In this document: positions 12,336 through 24,942 of the stretch, piece after piece
How positions within the stretch are numbered: position 1 is the first letter of the stretch
How the letters are laid out: the number at the start of each line of letters is the position of its first letter
From: Oryzias latipes
Lineage: Eukaryota; Chordata; Actinopteri; Beloniformes; Adrianichthyidae
Length of the DNA stretch: 64,000 nucleotides
NCBI RefSeq assembly: GCF_002234675.1
Contig: NC_019876.2
Span: 12,025,245-12,089,244 of the forward strand
Reading direction: 5' to 3'
Translations under genes and position numbers: made by a program
Notes under the pieces: generated by a model
Database searches by the model: none
Told to the model about the DNA's origin: nothing
Seen by the model: only the letters and a program-made list of their open reading frames with translations

Positions 12336-15300
12336 ATGAGGGCCACCAGGGTTCTTGTCCTGCTGCTCGCCACTGTCCGTGTCTTCAGTCCAGGTAAGGT
12401 GGCCTTTGGCTGCAGAATGCAGCGCTCTTCTTCCTTCCCATCATTGATGTAAACATCAGAGAGCTGTTTGTGCACTGGTTGCCATGACGAAACGTTTAAA
12501 CCTCTTTCAGCTGTTTGGATAACAGGCTTATCTTTTTTCCTCCTGGAGTAATTTTGACTACTTTCATGTACTTTAAGATGAAGATCTCTGTGATGGACTT
12601 CTGTTAAACCCTATGGGAACCAGCCATTTGTACTGCAATTATGCACAAATATCATTTTTCCATTTGAAGGAAATGAGAGAAACTCTTTAGCGCTGCAGGA
12701 AGACCCCCGAAAACACTGGATCTGTTTGTTCTCCATGTGGAGCCCGAAAATGTTGTAACTTCCCTCCAACAGCCGATAGGCAGTGAGAACCTGGCTGCCC
12801 CCTGCTCCCACAGGGACAGCAGATTAGCGTCCCAGAGTTGAAAGCTCCCAGCTGACGCTCTGCTGTGAACATCTGGAGGAAACGCTGCTGTTTAAGTCGG
12901 CCGCTGAGCAGTTCCGACCTTGTAAAAGTCGACCCCGCACTGCCACCGCGGTAAATCTCTCCTCGCTGTCGGGGCCTCGAACGTCAGCGTCGACTGAAAC
13001 CAAAGCTACTCCGTTTTTTCTGAAGCCGCAGTTCAGAGGACAACAATTCTGTGACAGCGACAGGATGCAGCTTCACACTTGGAGCCGGGGACGTGCCGCA
13101 ACCTCCACGTCTGCCTTGTCTGACACTTGGAGGTCTTTGTTTTGAGAATTTCCTTTAAAGTCAAGCCGAGCAGATTTCCTGTAGTCCCACAAGCACAAAA
13201 AAAAAACCTAAAATAGTCAGTCTGCGGAAATGTGTCTGACATTTGTGTTTGAACCCCATTAGGGCTAACCTTTGCCCTCCTGACCTCCACCTTGGATGGT
13301 GAGGATGTGGAGCAAACAAAGCTACCAGCTGTTGTTTGACTAATTCTCTGCATGAAACCCTTATGTTGTCCATGCAATATGAATGTGTTTCTCATAAACG
13401 CTTCCTTTTTCTGTTTGCTTTCCAGTTTCGTCATCAGACCCACTGAATGACCAACAAAACAGCACAGCATGTAGGTACTGAACCACTGAAGCCTCGTTTT
13501 AAAGGTTTGGTGTTTGGTGTTTGTCCAGCTTGAATGATTTTGATCAGCAAAGCAGTTTGGATGCATAATTTGGCCCCATTCATTCATTTTGACGGTTTCG
13601 CCTGTAATGTCATCATATTTTGGGGGTCTTCACAATCCTCAAAATCCATTTAAATCAGGTACTAGGTGTTTGCAAATTTTGGCGAGTGTTTGAGTATGTG
13701 GCGGGGCAAAATATTCTCTCAAACGTGCCGCAAGAAAGACTTGTGAAGAATTGTGAAACCAATATGAAACCTGGAGCCCAGGAAGGACTCCTGCGGGACA
13801 GAATAAAATCGATTTAATAGATAAACTTAAGTTCACAAACTGTGAATTTTTGTTGCATTAATGTTGAATAAGTAAGGTGGAGACAAGCCAGAAAACATCC
13901 AATGCTGCAGTACCTTTAAAGGCCACTAGAGGCAGGTTGCGAATCAATTTCCCATTAACCCCAATGTTAATAAGACAGTAAGCAGAAATAAACGTGAATA
14001 CCGGCAGGGAACAACCGCCCGGGCGGCGGTTGTTCCCTGCCGGTTCCCGTGTGGCGTTGGGGGGATTCCGGCTGCTGCTGCGGTGGGGGTCTTGGGGTGG
14101 GGATGGCTGGGCACTCTCCCTCCTTCTTTTCACGTTCCACCATCCATTTTAGAAGAACATAAACACTCACCTGAGCACAGGTGTTAGCTCACCTTTGCAC
14201 TAACAGTTTGCATGATTGAATGACAGAAATATTTCACACTAGTTGGTTTTAAGGCATAAGTATGCGTGTGAACACTATTTGTTTTGTGTACATGTCGACA
14301 TGTGGACATTTTTGCAGCTAGCAGGTGTGTTTATAACATTTGAGTGTGTGTGTGGACAGGCCCCGCCCTTTTTGTACTACATTTGAACCTTACCATAATG
14401 ATAAACATCCAGTAAACCTGTCTGCTTTATGCTGCTTCATGGTCTTATCCCCCTTCCCCTCCTATTATCACCCTCCTACCCCCCCCCCCCTCTCTAACGT
14501 CCCTCTCTCTTCTTCCCCTCTTTCCTTTTCCGTCCAGTCCAACACCAAAGATTTTCAAACATGATTGAAATTAATAAAGTTTGGCCTCAATTACAAAAGG
14601 GGTTTATTCAGACATACCTTTGGTTTGTATGAAGATTAATAACCCCTATTGTTAAAGTAAAATATGTCCAACACAAGAGGCCCTCAGCTCTCATCTGTCT
14701 GCCCAGCTGTTGGACAGGACAAGTTAAAAAAAAAAAATAAAAAAAAAATAAATAAATAAAAAAAAAAATTAAAAAACAATTAAAAAATAAAATAAACGTG
14801 AATACAATCTGGTAAAAAAAAAAAAAGTATATTTGATGCTTTTTGATTTTTTACATTTTTCATGAAAACATAAAATGGTAAAAGGATCAATGTCTGGCCC
14901 AAGGACACGTCAACACATGTGTGGGCAAGGCAGGAGCCCAACCACGCCCTCTCCTCTAAGTTTTCTGTTTTTTCAGTGTAGAGTTTCTTTTAGCTTTGCT
15001 GGTAGTATTTGCCTTCTGATTGGTAGGTGGGTGTACTTAACTAAACTCCTACTTTGCTTTGCCCCACCCAGTTGCCCTATTTTTAGAACTCCAGTCAATA
15101 TTGCCGACCCTCTGGGTTGGGATCCTCTGTCCACTGCTTTTATTTCTAGAAAATGAACTTCTCACAAGATTTCAAAGAAATGTGGCCACTGATCCCAAAA
15201 GTGTCTCAAATCACTCCCAATTTCAAATTGACACCAATTAGAGAACAGTTTGGGACAAGACAATCTGGTGTAAAGCACTTTGTGTTACATTCTATATATA

Positions 15301-18300
15301 AAAAGTGCTATATAAATAAAAATAGCTTTGATTTGATTTGATTTGAATCATAAGACAGTCACTGTTTTGAGACGTTTTTCAAAAGTTTTTTGACAGATGC
15401 TGGGACTTTAGTTCTTCCGCAACCCCCATTTTGGGGTATTTTAGCCAAAAGTGAGAGAAACTGAGAGAAACAGCCTAAACTAAACGTTTAATCCACACTT
15501 TCTTACAACAAACACAAAAAAAGATACCATGTTTCCTAACCAAATGTATCCTCCAACTTTCGGCAGTTTCGTGTTTCTGGAACACGCAGGCTACACGTTA
15601 GCATGCTAGCTAGTATAATTTAGAGTGAATATGAAATATTGGTATTTGCAGCCATGCAGAATTCACATCTGCATACCAAAGGATTTTATTTCACATTTAA
15701 CATTTTTATTGAATAATAGTATTGTTTTCCTTGTTTCACAGCCATAACCACAAAGCCGCTATCAACAGATGGACCGCCCACGACGGCGTCATCAATGGCT
15801 GCAGCTCCAACAAACTCCTCTGCTTCCCAAAACACCAACATGACAATCCCAGACAACGGTAAATTAGCCCTTATTTGGTTTCCAAACATACTGGAAAACA
15901 GTCAGGCTCCAGTTTGTAATTAGATTTGATTATTTAAAGGGGGACAATGCATTTTTTATAGAACACATGATAAAGATGAGTTTTAAAAATGGCAGAAAAG
16001 GTGTTTTTTTCAGGTGGGGGTCCCCTGGAAGTAAAAAAAAAAAAAAGTATAAATAGGATGACACATACAGACAGTTAGATGAAAACACAAATTCTTGACA
16101 CAAAACCAACAGAACAACAACTGACAAACATTGTCAATGTCAAGAGCCACAAGTGCAACAGAGGAATATACACAAAGACACAAAAGCGAACAACACAACA
16201 GGTGCAGGTTTGGTGTTGGCAGGTGGAGGTGTGGATGAGCCATTGTTTTATATGTTTAGTGAAAGCTTGGTAGCTGTTTAAAGACCCACAAAGTTGTGGG
16301 TGGGACTGTTGCCCCACCCCCATTCCCCTCCCCATTGTTGAGAGCTCTCTGTTTGCATTCACTACTGCTGGCTTACAGCCCCTCACACCCCCAAGCTCAC
16401 ATCGCCGATGCAACAACAAATGGCGAGCAATATTGGAGCTGATCAGCCAGACAATTTTGAGCTAGATACGAGCTCAGATGAGGAAAACAAAGACGCATAC
16501 GGACCCATTTGTCTACAAATGGATGCATCAGAATGGAGCAGAGCAGGGAGTTGCATATTTAGCATATTTTCTTATTTGTAGGCTAGAAAAAGAATTTTAA
16601 GCTTACTTTTATATATATATATATATCCTCCATTATGAGAAAAATGCCACAAGAAGATGTTGAAACACCAAAAACACAAGTGGGTCTTTAAAATGCTCTA
16701 TTAAGTACCCCTCTCTGTAAAGGTAAAATTACAAAAATTGGCTGTTATTGAATCAAAGTATCTAATTTTCCAAGTTTTTTTAAAGAATAACTATAGTAGA
16801 GCAAATGTTAAATATTTCCATTATTTTCTTTCTTCTTTATAGTATACCCCGTCCATCCAGCAGTCACTGACAATACTTCTTTATCGATGACCAACGTTAC
16901 TGAAGAACCTAGTTTATCCACCAAATCACCAGGTAACCCAAACCTTTGACTTCCCTTTAACCTTTTAGAATTGACTTTGTGAAAATTTGGAGCTCAACTC
17001 TCAACTTCATTTGACTTTAGTATTTATTTGTTTTACAGAATATTATTCTTTAAAATGCTATTGCTGCATATCTGTAGGGCTCATAATTTTTATCCAAAAC
17101 ATTCCACTATTATTTTTTTTTCAGTTTTGACCAATGGAACTGCTGAGCCTGGAGGTGTTTCCTCACCAAACCCAACCACCATGACTGTTAATGAGACCAG
17201 AGATGCTCAAGGTGAGACACCGTTGGACGCAACATGCTTAGCAATTCCAAACTATTTCACTAGCTGAGTAGAAAACCAAAACTGTAACTACACTGCCTGC
17301 ATTATTTAAAATTATTTCCAAACTTAACTAAAAATCACACAAAGCAAGTCTTTTAATCAGGAGATTTTGTCAGATTTTAATACTGTGATATTTGTTGTTC
17401 ACAGGTGTAACCCACTCTGCAGGTATTTTTCCTTTTTCATTGTTTAAATGTTCATAGTTATATTTATTACAGTGTTTGGTCGTAAAATAAGCTTTGACAT
17501 ATTTAAATGTTGATTATTAAGGTCAATGCCTTAACATTTGTCTATTTAAAACTAAAAACGGTGTTTTCTTATCATTTCTTTTTAATGAAATCTCAAATTT
17601 TGTGTTTATAGTGACAGTAAAAACACATTCCACAGAGAAGCCACATGACATCGGGGTGAAGGAGAAGAAAACTGCTGAGGGAGGTGCCGGTAAGTTCCAC
17701 AGGGTATCACCAGCAAATGTTTCTCCTAAAAAATAGGGAAGGTTGGTGGTTTTCTGAGTCCATTTGCTTTCATTTGTTTTAAAAGAAAAAACTTTTATCA
17801 TGAACCGAAGACTCAATTGACTGTATATGAGAACTGGACTGAGTGACCCCAAACAGGAAATACCCGCTGGCTCCAAGAAGTCAAAACCCTATAGACTTCT
17901 ATAGAGAAACAAACGCCTATTACTCAGTCATTCTATTGGTCAAAATAACCATTCTGACCATGTGGCGAAAAAATGGCGACTTTAGTGACTTAATTTGGTT
18001 GGAGCCAGAAGTAAACTATTTTCTATGGCTGACATCACACTCACTTGGTCCAGTTCTCAAATACAGTCAATGGCGATAACACGACCTGATTGACTAAAAA
18101 TATTTGACTTTGCTAATTTGACAAACGTGATTGTTCTGTCTTATGTTTGACATTTCAGTGGTCACAGGCAATAAGCATGGGCTGAAACTACATAAAGATG
18201 GCTAACCATTTAGCTAACAACAACAATGTTAGCTAACTGTTAGCACTGTTTTTTTCATTAGGCATAGCTAACATTAAAGAGATTCTTTGCAAGGTAGCCT

Positions 18301-19308
18301 GTTAGCAATTATTATTACATCCATTTTATTATTATCCATTTCAAGACCCACTCTGATTTAAAAAAAAGGTGTTATCTACGTGTTCTGGGGACATTTTTGC
18401 CATAATGGAGGACATTTATGAAGAAAATTAAGCTCAAAATTGTGTTTGAGTATTTATTTGAATTATTGTCAATCAGGAGCAGATATTGCTCGCCATTTTT
18501 GTTGCCCTATTAATGTTAGGTTGGGGTTGTGAGGGGCTGTAAGCTAGAGGGAGATGGTGTAAACCAGGGCTGCTCATAGTTACTGTTTTCCAGATCTCCA
18601 AGCCCTGCTAGCTCCTTTAGACTTCTCCACATACTGAATGAATGAACATACCTGTTCCAGGTAATCAGCAGCAAGCAGCATGGTAGATCTCGAGGACTAG
18701 AATTGAGCAGTCCCGGTATAAACAGAGAGCTCTCGACAACAGGGAGAAGGGAAGATGGGTGAGATTGGTCCATGCCAATGGTCCCGCCCACAACTCGGGG
18801 GCAAATTTCCAATAAACTACTGTCGGAAAAAAGGACATAATTGGCTAAAAACAACATAATTATAATTAAAAGACCACAGGGAACGCTTTTACAGTAGATC
18901 GGAAGATGATTGGAGTAGGTCTTTAATGAACTTTGTAGTCCTGACAGTCTGTAATACAAAAACGTGGGAAAATAATTGAGTGAAACAGACAAATAATAGC
19001 TAGTTTTCTCCCAATTTGGGTCTTACTGGGATTCAGAATTATTAGTTGATAAATTTGTCACTAACAACACGATGGTAACTGTTCTGTACCTGCAGACCGA
19101 AGGCTTTGGTGGCTTGTTCTGCCTGCTGTTGTGATCGTAGGAGCTGCTGGAATCTTCTTCAAATTTAAAAGCAAGAAAGTCCACCACCACACAGGTAAGC
19201 AGGAAACCCTTGTGTTTTACGTTCTTTAATCAGAGCTGGAACACTCTGTGACGATGTTTCCTCCTTTTCTGCCCTACAGAGACCATTGACACTGGAACTG
19301 AGAAGTAG
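12336..19308 (+). CDS. emcn: endomucin-like sialomucin, nine coding exons
   Basis: Exons: 12336-12393, 13426-13470, 15742-15858, 16843-16932, 17125-17211, 17405-17422, 17612-17689, 19096-19194, 19280-19308 (stop TAG), about 206 residues. All junctions are GT-AG and every intron is phase 1. Exon 1 encodes a signal peptide beginning MRATRVLVLLLATVRVFS. Exons 2-7 encode a Ser/Thr/Pro-rich ectodomain without cysteines, with sequons such as NST, NSS, NTS, NVT, NGT and NET, expected to be heavily O- and N-glycosylated. Exon 8 encodes one membrane helix (WWLVLPAVVIVGAAGIFF) followed by a basic stop-transfer KFKSKK. The tail is short (about 20 residues). Mucin ectodomains diverge quickly, so the name rests on architecture plus location between ppp3ca and ddit4l, as for human EMCN, an endothelial surface sialomucin. 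A CD164-like or other mucin-type protein is the alternative. Confidence 0.75.
14001..14043. repeat. 19-bp perfect inverted repeat
   Basis: Arm 14001-14019 (ccggcagggaacaaccgcc) and arm 14025-14043 are exact inverses around a 5-base loop. It is GC-rich in AT-rich surroundings. Confidence 0.8.
14165..14790. repeat. A-tailed dispersed repeat, copy B, in an emcn intron
   Basis: Same block order as the 11300 copy, ending in a long A/T-rich tail (14725-14790). Confidence 0.55.
15265..15346 (+). mobile_element. L2-type LINE 3' tail
   Basis: The sequence gtaaagcactttgtg, then gtgctatataaataaa and a TTGATTTGATTTGA tail is the characteristic 3' end of fish L2 elements, lying in an emcn intron. The 5' part is missing. 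Confidence 0.6.
16277..16694. mobile_element. TIR element (AAAGACCCAC family), copy in emcn intron
   Basis: It begins tttaaagacccac and ends gtgggtctttaaaa, an inverted pair. The interior shares gagagctctctgtttgc and atggcgagcaatattggagc with other copies. This is the most clearly delimited member. Confidence 0.65.
17405..17422 (+). CDS. emcn: emcn 18-nt micro-exon
   Basis: This exon is flanked by ttgttcacag and gtattt, is phase 1 on both sides and adds GVTHSA to the ectodomain. Skipping it leaves the frame intact. It is short enough that automated gene finders would miss it; support comes from the paired splice sites and the matching phase only. Confidence 0.55.
18342..18925. mobile_element. 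TIR element (AAAGACCCAC family), copy 2
   Basis: Starts tttcaagacccactctgat and ends attggagtaggtctttaa. The interior is opposite in orientation to the 16277 copy (gctcgccatttttgttgc). Confidence 0.6.
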
Positions 19309-20575
19309 GCTTGATACCTGAAGGTGTGCATGGCTTTTTTTTTGTATTCACACAAACACGCAAATCGTTTGTGTCTCTGTTTCCTGCAGCGCATCTTTCC
19401 AGAGCAGACCGGAAAGCAGCAAAGATGGCGTCATGCTCCTCGGGGTGAAGTCATCAGGCGGCGAGGAACACGGTTAGCTGCATTATTCCTGTTTCCTGTC
19501 AGAGTTCCTCCTCTTCGTACATTCTTCTATCCCTTTAGCGAGGCTTTTCCTCCGACTTACAATCATTCAAGGGAAGCGACAGGCTTTCAGTCTCACATTG
19601 TACTGTACAGGCTTCTGGGCAGCAGAAGGTGTTTCCTGTGATTTTGTGCCCCCCACCCTAAAACAAGCTGCAGGGCTTGAAAGATAGGGACTTCCTAAGA
19701 AAAACACAGATTATTTTGGACGGGGGCTATTGTGTGCTCGGTAAATGTCAGTGTGGTACTAAGCGCTGTGTGTGTTTATTTGTGCACACAAAAAACCCAA
19801 AATGTTTACTTTTGGCATGAAGTGCCTTCCTTCCTTCAGTCAGTTCCTTCTGCGTCACATAAGGAAAAGCATTTTGAAGGGTTTCTGATAAGACAAAGTT
19901 TTGGGTTTCCTCACTCTACAGGTTGTAACTAAAATATCCCCCCTCGTCTGCGTAAATCAATCATTTTTTTCCCATCTTCATCACTCATTCTCTTCTTTTT
20001 CAGCTGCTGCCAGATAAAAACAGAGCAAGCAGTGGAAGAGTCGCGGGCGTTGCCTTCTCTGGGGGATCAGTTAAGGGATGACTTCATCTTTTTGGCTTTT
20101 TTTTGTAAATTAGGTACACGTTTAGTCAATCGGGAGAAATTTTATGCCATCTTCCTGTGAACTGAGGACACACGTTTAGGGGAAATAATACTCCAAACAG
20201 GAAAACGGCAGCAAATTTGTTGTATATGTGGATCCACAAGCCTGATTCCTGATTCCTCACTGTTAGAAACCACAGCTCATCTCAAAACACTCGTCATCCT
20301 TTGGGTTTGTTGTCCTGTTTGTTACTCAGGATGGATTTTCTTTTCAACTTCTTTTTAAACACATTTGAAACGGAGTCCGTTTGTTCCCTCTGTACTGATG
20401 TTGGGGTTTTGTTTGCTGTAAGAACATTTTCTGTATAAAAAACACAGCAATGCAGTGGCTCAGATTCAGATCAATGTTTTCACTGTAAAACCTTGAAATT
20501 GCTTTGTGTTTAAAGGTTTAAAAAACACTACTGCCAGTCTGAGTTTCCATAATAAACTGCTGGAGAAATACTGTA
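19309..20575 (+). other. emcn: emcn 3' UTR with polyadenylation signal
   Basis: Non-coding sequence follows the TAG stop. AATAAA at 20551-20556, followed by GTATTGTGG, is the best 3' end. A strong pyrimidine-AG site near 20003 (ctcttctttttcag) could mark a spliced 3' UTR in some transcripts. No protein feature is seen in the open frame at 19324-19641. Confidence 0.55.
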
Positions 20576-21338
20576 TTGTGGAGCTTAATTTGTCATTAAA
20601 TGTTAAAATGTTTTTCATCAATAAATTGCTATTTTATCTAAATGAAAATCTATTGCATACATGTAAAGAAATCCAATAACTAATTAAAAAATGTCAATTT
20701 TTATATGTTTTCTGCAATCCTTCAATTTACCACCAGAGGGAGTAGAGTAAACAGAAAACAACCTGATTCCTCTGCCTCCATATGATGTTTGTTGACAGAT
20801 GAGTGAGATATCGGCTCTCACCGTGTGATCCTCACACCACACAGAAGTGCTAGAGAAGAACACAACAAGTATATCGGTTTTTTATTACCTCGCTTTTTAA
20901 CAGCACATTAAGATTATTTATGGACTTTATTAGAGAAGACTGGCTAACTGTTCTGACTGCAGGCACATTTTCATCAAGGACATGCTATCAAATATAACCA
21001 TGGTATAAAGCCATCAATTGTAACCTTTTGCCCTGCCAGCACACTCTTCTTCTCAACAAGGTGCATGTCCACAGCAAAACATTGAATTTGGAACCCCTTG
21101 AGTAACTATATAAAATATTTTCCGGTTTACAGAAATCCTCAGAGAGAGAGAGAGAGAGAATTTGACTTTGATCTCTGCTCATTTTATGATGACTCCATTT
21201 GAAGATGCAGGTAACCCTAAACATTATTGCACCTCCATAACGTTTTATTTGCTTTCACATTAATATTCTGGAAGTGTCCAGCAGTCCCAACAGCTGCTCC
21301 TTATTGCCAAAATGAACACAGGCAAAATAAACAAACAT

Positions 21339-22280
21339 AAACACTTGTTACACCTTTCAGATGTCCTGTTACATCTTACAGATGAGCTCTTTTACCTTTC
21401 AGATCACCTGTTGCGACTTACAGGTAACCTGTTACATCTTACAGATGACCCTTTACACCTAACAGATGACCTGTTGCAATTTACAGGTAACCTGTTACAT
21501 CTTACAGATGACCTGTTACCACGAACAGATGACCTGTTACACCTAACAGATGACCTGTTACACCTAACAAATGACCTGTTACACCTAACAAAAGACCTGT
21601 TACACCTGACAGATGACCTGCTACACCTAACAAAAGACATTTTACACCTGACAGATGATCTGTTACACCTAACAAAAGACCTGTTACTCCTAACAGATGA
21701 CCTGTTACACCTCACAAAAGCCCTTTTACACTTAATAAAAGACCTGTTACACCTAACAGATGACCTGTTACACCTAACAGATGACCTGTTACACCTTACA
21801 AATGACCTGTTACACTTTACAGGTTACCTGTTACACCTTAAGAATGACCTGTTACACCTTACTGGTTACCTGTTACACCTTGCGAATGACCTGTTACACC
21901 TTACAGATGACCTGTTACACCTAACAAATGACCTGTTACACCTAACAAAAGACCTGTTACACCTGACAGATGACCTGCTACACCTAACAAAAGACATTTT
22001 ACACCTGACAGATGATCTGTTACACCTAACAAAAGACCTGTTACTCCTAACAGATGACCTGTTACACCTCACAAAAGCCCTTTTACACTTAATAAAAGAC
22101 CTGTTACACCTAACAGATGACCTGTTACACCTAACAGATGACCTGTTACACCTTACAAATGACCTGTTACACTTTACAGGTTACCTGTTACACCTTAAGA
22201 ATGACCTGTTACACCTTACTGGTTACCTGTTACACCTTGCGAATGACCTGTTACACCTTACAGATGTCATGTTAAACCTC
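21339..22280 (+). repeat. 21-bp minisatellite with 357-bp higher-order repeat
   Basis: About 44 tandem units of the type gacctgttacacctaacagat. A block of 17 units (357 bp) starting at 21561 is repeated almost exactly from 21918. Because 21 is divisible by three, one frame stays open for 323 codons (heptads like DLLHLTD) and a reverse frame for about 100, but there is no promoter, splice or homology support for a gene. Confidence 0.9.
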
Positions 22281-23577
22281 TAAGAATTTATATGTAACAC
22301 CTGTTCAAATTGAGCAGAAAATCCAATTGAAATAAAAATGGTATGGTCCAAACATCTCAGCAAATCAACGAGTACCAGATAACATTATAGTCCTTTTACA
22401 AGTTTATTGATTTACATGGATGGATTGCCAGAGTCATACTGCAAAGTATTAGATTTTTGCATTTTAAAAGGTAAACTAGTAAATGGCATTATGTTATAAA
22501 ACCCTTTTTCTACTTTGATTAAGGCTGTAATCACTTTACAGTCCCATTCCCTCATGCACACACAGATTCACACACTGGTGACAGCTACAATGCCATACAT
22601 GGTGCTAACCTGTAACCACTAGAAGCAGTGTGGGGTGCAGTGTCTTGCCCAAGGACACTTTGACCCATGGGTGGGCTTGCCAGGAACCAAACTAGCTCCC
22701 CCTCTGTGTCTTTGCAACATCAAATTAACAGTTCTATTCATTGATTTGTGGGTGTTTTTATTGTTTTTGAAGTAGAAGTCCTTCCAAACACCCAATTAAA
22801 CCAAAACTTTTTTTTAAAAAAGTTTGACTTGTCCAGCTTTGAATTGCTGGTATTTGTGTGATAACATTATTTGTTCGTGTTTTAACAGCAGTCCAGTTCC
22901 GTTTGGTTTTGAAGCTTTCTGGTAGGCTGTTGATCAAATGCTTTATAATGAAACATTATAAAGAACATTCTGATCAGTTTCATTAATTCAACCAAGAAGC
23001 CTTTTCTGCTTGCTGTCTAACTGCTGCCGATAATAAAAGACACACAGGCTTCATCTGGATTTGCGGCATGTGTTGGGGGTATTTTGTCTTGAAGAATTTT
23101 GTAATGCACACTAGCAGTTGTGTGCATGTGTGAGGCTGACAGCAATATGATCATGTCCACATGCAGCCAACGCCACATGTGCACATGATATCCCATCATG
23201 CAGGAGGGAAGTGCAAGTCAGCAAAAATGGCTTAACTAGCAGCACGTTTCACTGAAAGCAGCTGCCAGATGGCCTGACATGCCGTTATTTCACAAAGGTA
23301 AAAGGAGAAGGTTCTGATTCCTGATAGATAAGCAACACGAAACTCGTATTTGTGATAATCTGCAGACCAGATACAGATATGGTCGGAATATTTTGTCCTC
23401 CAAAGAGAGAAACAAACACAATAGACTTTCATGGAAGGATAAGGAAATAAAATAGTGTCTTTTATTCAACTCCCGAGGACAAACGCAAGCTTTTCTTGAG
23501 GTTTTACCAAGATATTTGGTAAATGTGCTGTATGAGGGAGATGCGGGAATCCTTTCTCATTGTGTAGATGTCTCTAA

Positions 23578-23783
23578 CCCTTGTGCTATCTTAGATGACC
23601 CCACCCCTTGCATTGCCGTGTTCTCCCTACCATGACAAAGGTGGATAAAGGTGGAAAGATTTCATGTAATCCATGGACACCAGTGAAGATCACAAATCAT
23701 TGAAGAAAAAAGGTTCAGTGCACTGTCTAGTGGGTCTAGATGACCCAACTCCCAATGTTACAGTGCCTAGGATAGCACAAGGG
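23578..23783 (+). mobile_element. TTAA-type MITE, copy 3
   Basis: About 206 bp with the shared core gacaaaggtggataaaggtg and inverted CCCTTGTGCTATC termini. Target duplications are degenerate (CTAA/TTAC). Confidence 0.75.
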
Positions 23784-24354
23784 TTACACATGGGTGCAGT
23801 TTAGCAGACTTGTGTTGTTTTTGTGTTTCTGTAATTCTTCTGTCCTTCTGAGCTCAATCTTCCTTTGAGGTCATGGAAGCTTGCCTTATGATCATGGTGG
23901 TGTTAATAAGGATCGTACAGTCCTGATCCATGACTTCTTTCTTTTTTTTCTTTTTTGTCAACATTAAAATAAACTTTCCAATTACTGTAAGCAGTTCATG
24001 ATTTACTTATTATTGCCAACATCTCAAAAGATTCTCTGTGTTGTAAATTCCCACCTTTATTCAACACTCTGACCAGTAAGTGCCGTAACATGCTTCAGTG
24101 GAAGTAGACTCGTTTTAGGCATGTGTGGTACCAGCTGGAGAGCGACGTGCATTCAGCCCAGTTGGGTCGTACCAAGTCAAAGGATGGGGGAGATGTTTCT
24201 ACGTGGGTTCTCTTGTTTTGATTTATTTGTTTACAATTTAAAATGATGAACGGATGGGGATGTTTTTGTTTTTTGTTATAGGTCATTTCTTTTGTGCGCT
24301 TCTGCTCAACTATGTAGTCACAAGGGGGCCCAAGTCTGGGTCCCCCTGTGCTGG

Positions 24355-24470
24355 TCCCCAACCCCGAATATAATGCAGGGTTGTGTCAGGGAGGGCATCC
24401 GGCTTAAAAATCTCTGCCAAACCACCAGTGCGAATTAGTGAAAGCTGATTCGCTGTGGAGTCCCCTAAAG
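24355..24470 (+). mobile_element. RTE/SINE-type 3' fragment
   Basis: The phrase gtcagggagggcatccggc, then ctctgccaaaccac and ctgtggagtcccctaa is the 3' end of a common fish retroelement. A related scrap lies at 47085-47140. Confidence 0.5.
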
Positions 24471-24942
24471 GGATATTTCTTAAAAGTGAACAATATGTCT
24501 TTTCGTGTGTGACAATGTTGCTAGTTATTTTCTACTGATAGTAAATGTTCGTTCTCTCATCCCTTTTGATTAATGGTTTTTCTGATACTATATGCTCCAT
24601 CTGAACAGAGATGGATGTGACTACTCACTGCTTGTAATGTACTCTGTAATCTTGGTGATGGACCCATAAACCACAACTCCAATAATTAGAGCTCTTCAAA
24701 TACACCAGCTGGTGTGAGTTTTTTGTCCTTGTGTTTGTACAATAATTATTGCCATCATTGCTTTGTGGAACCGGCCCCTTGTGGTTATTTGGTGAACTGC
24801 AACTGGCTTCAATTACAAACTTTTTACAATAGGATTGATGTGTGAAACATCAAGTCTTAATGAGTTTAAATCAGTATTGCTTTGTTAACATTAAATAGTT
24901 TTTCACTCTCAATAAAATGTGTTTTTCAGACCTAAATTACTT

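Noticed and set aside
12154..12339. Short frame upstream of emcn as part of the coding sequence
   Set aside because: It is in another frame from the signal peptide that starts at 12336; treated as 5' UTR.
21312..22283. 323-codon frame DLLHLTDDLLHLT as a repeat protein gene
   Set aside because: It tracks a 21-bp minisatellite, no signal peptide, splice sites, promoter or homology; the reverse strand is equally open.
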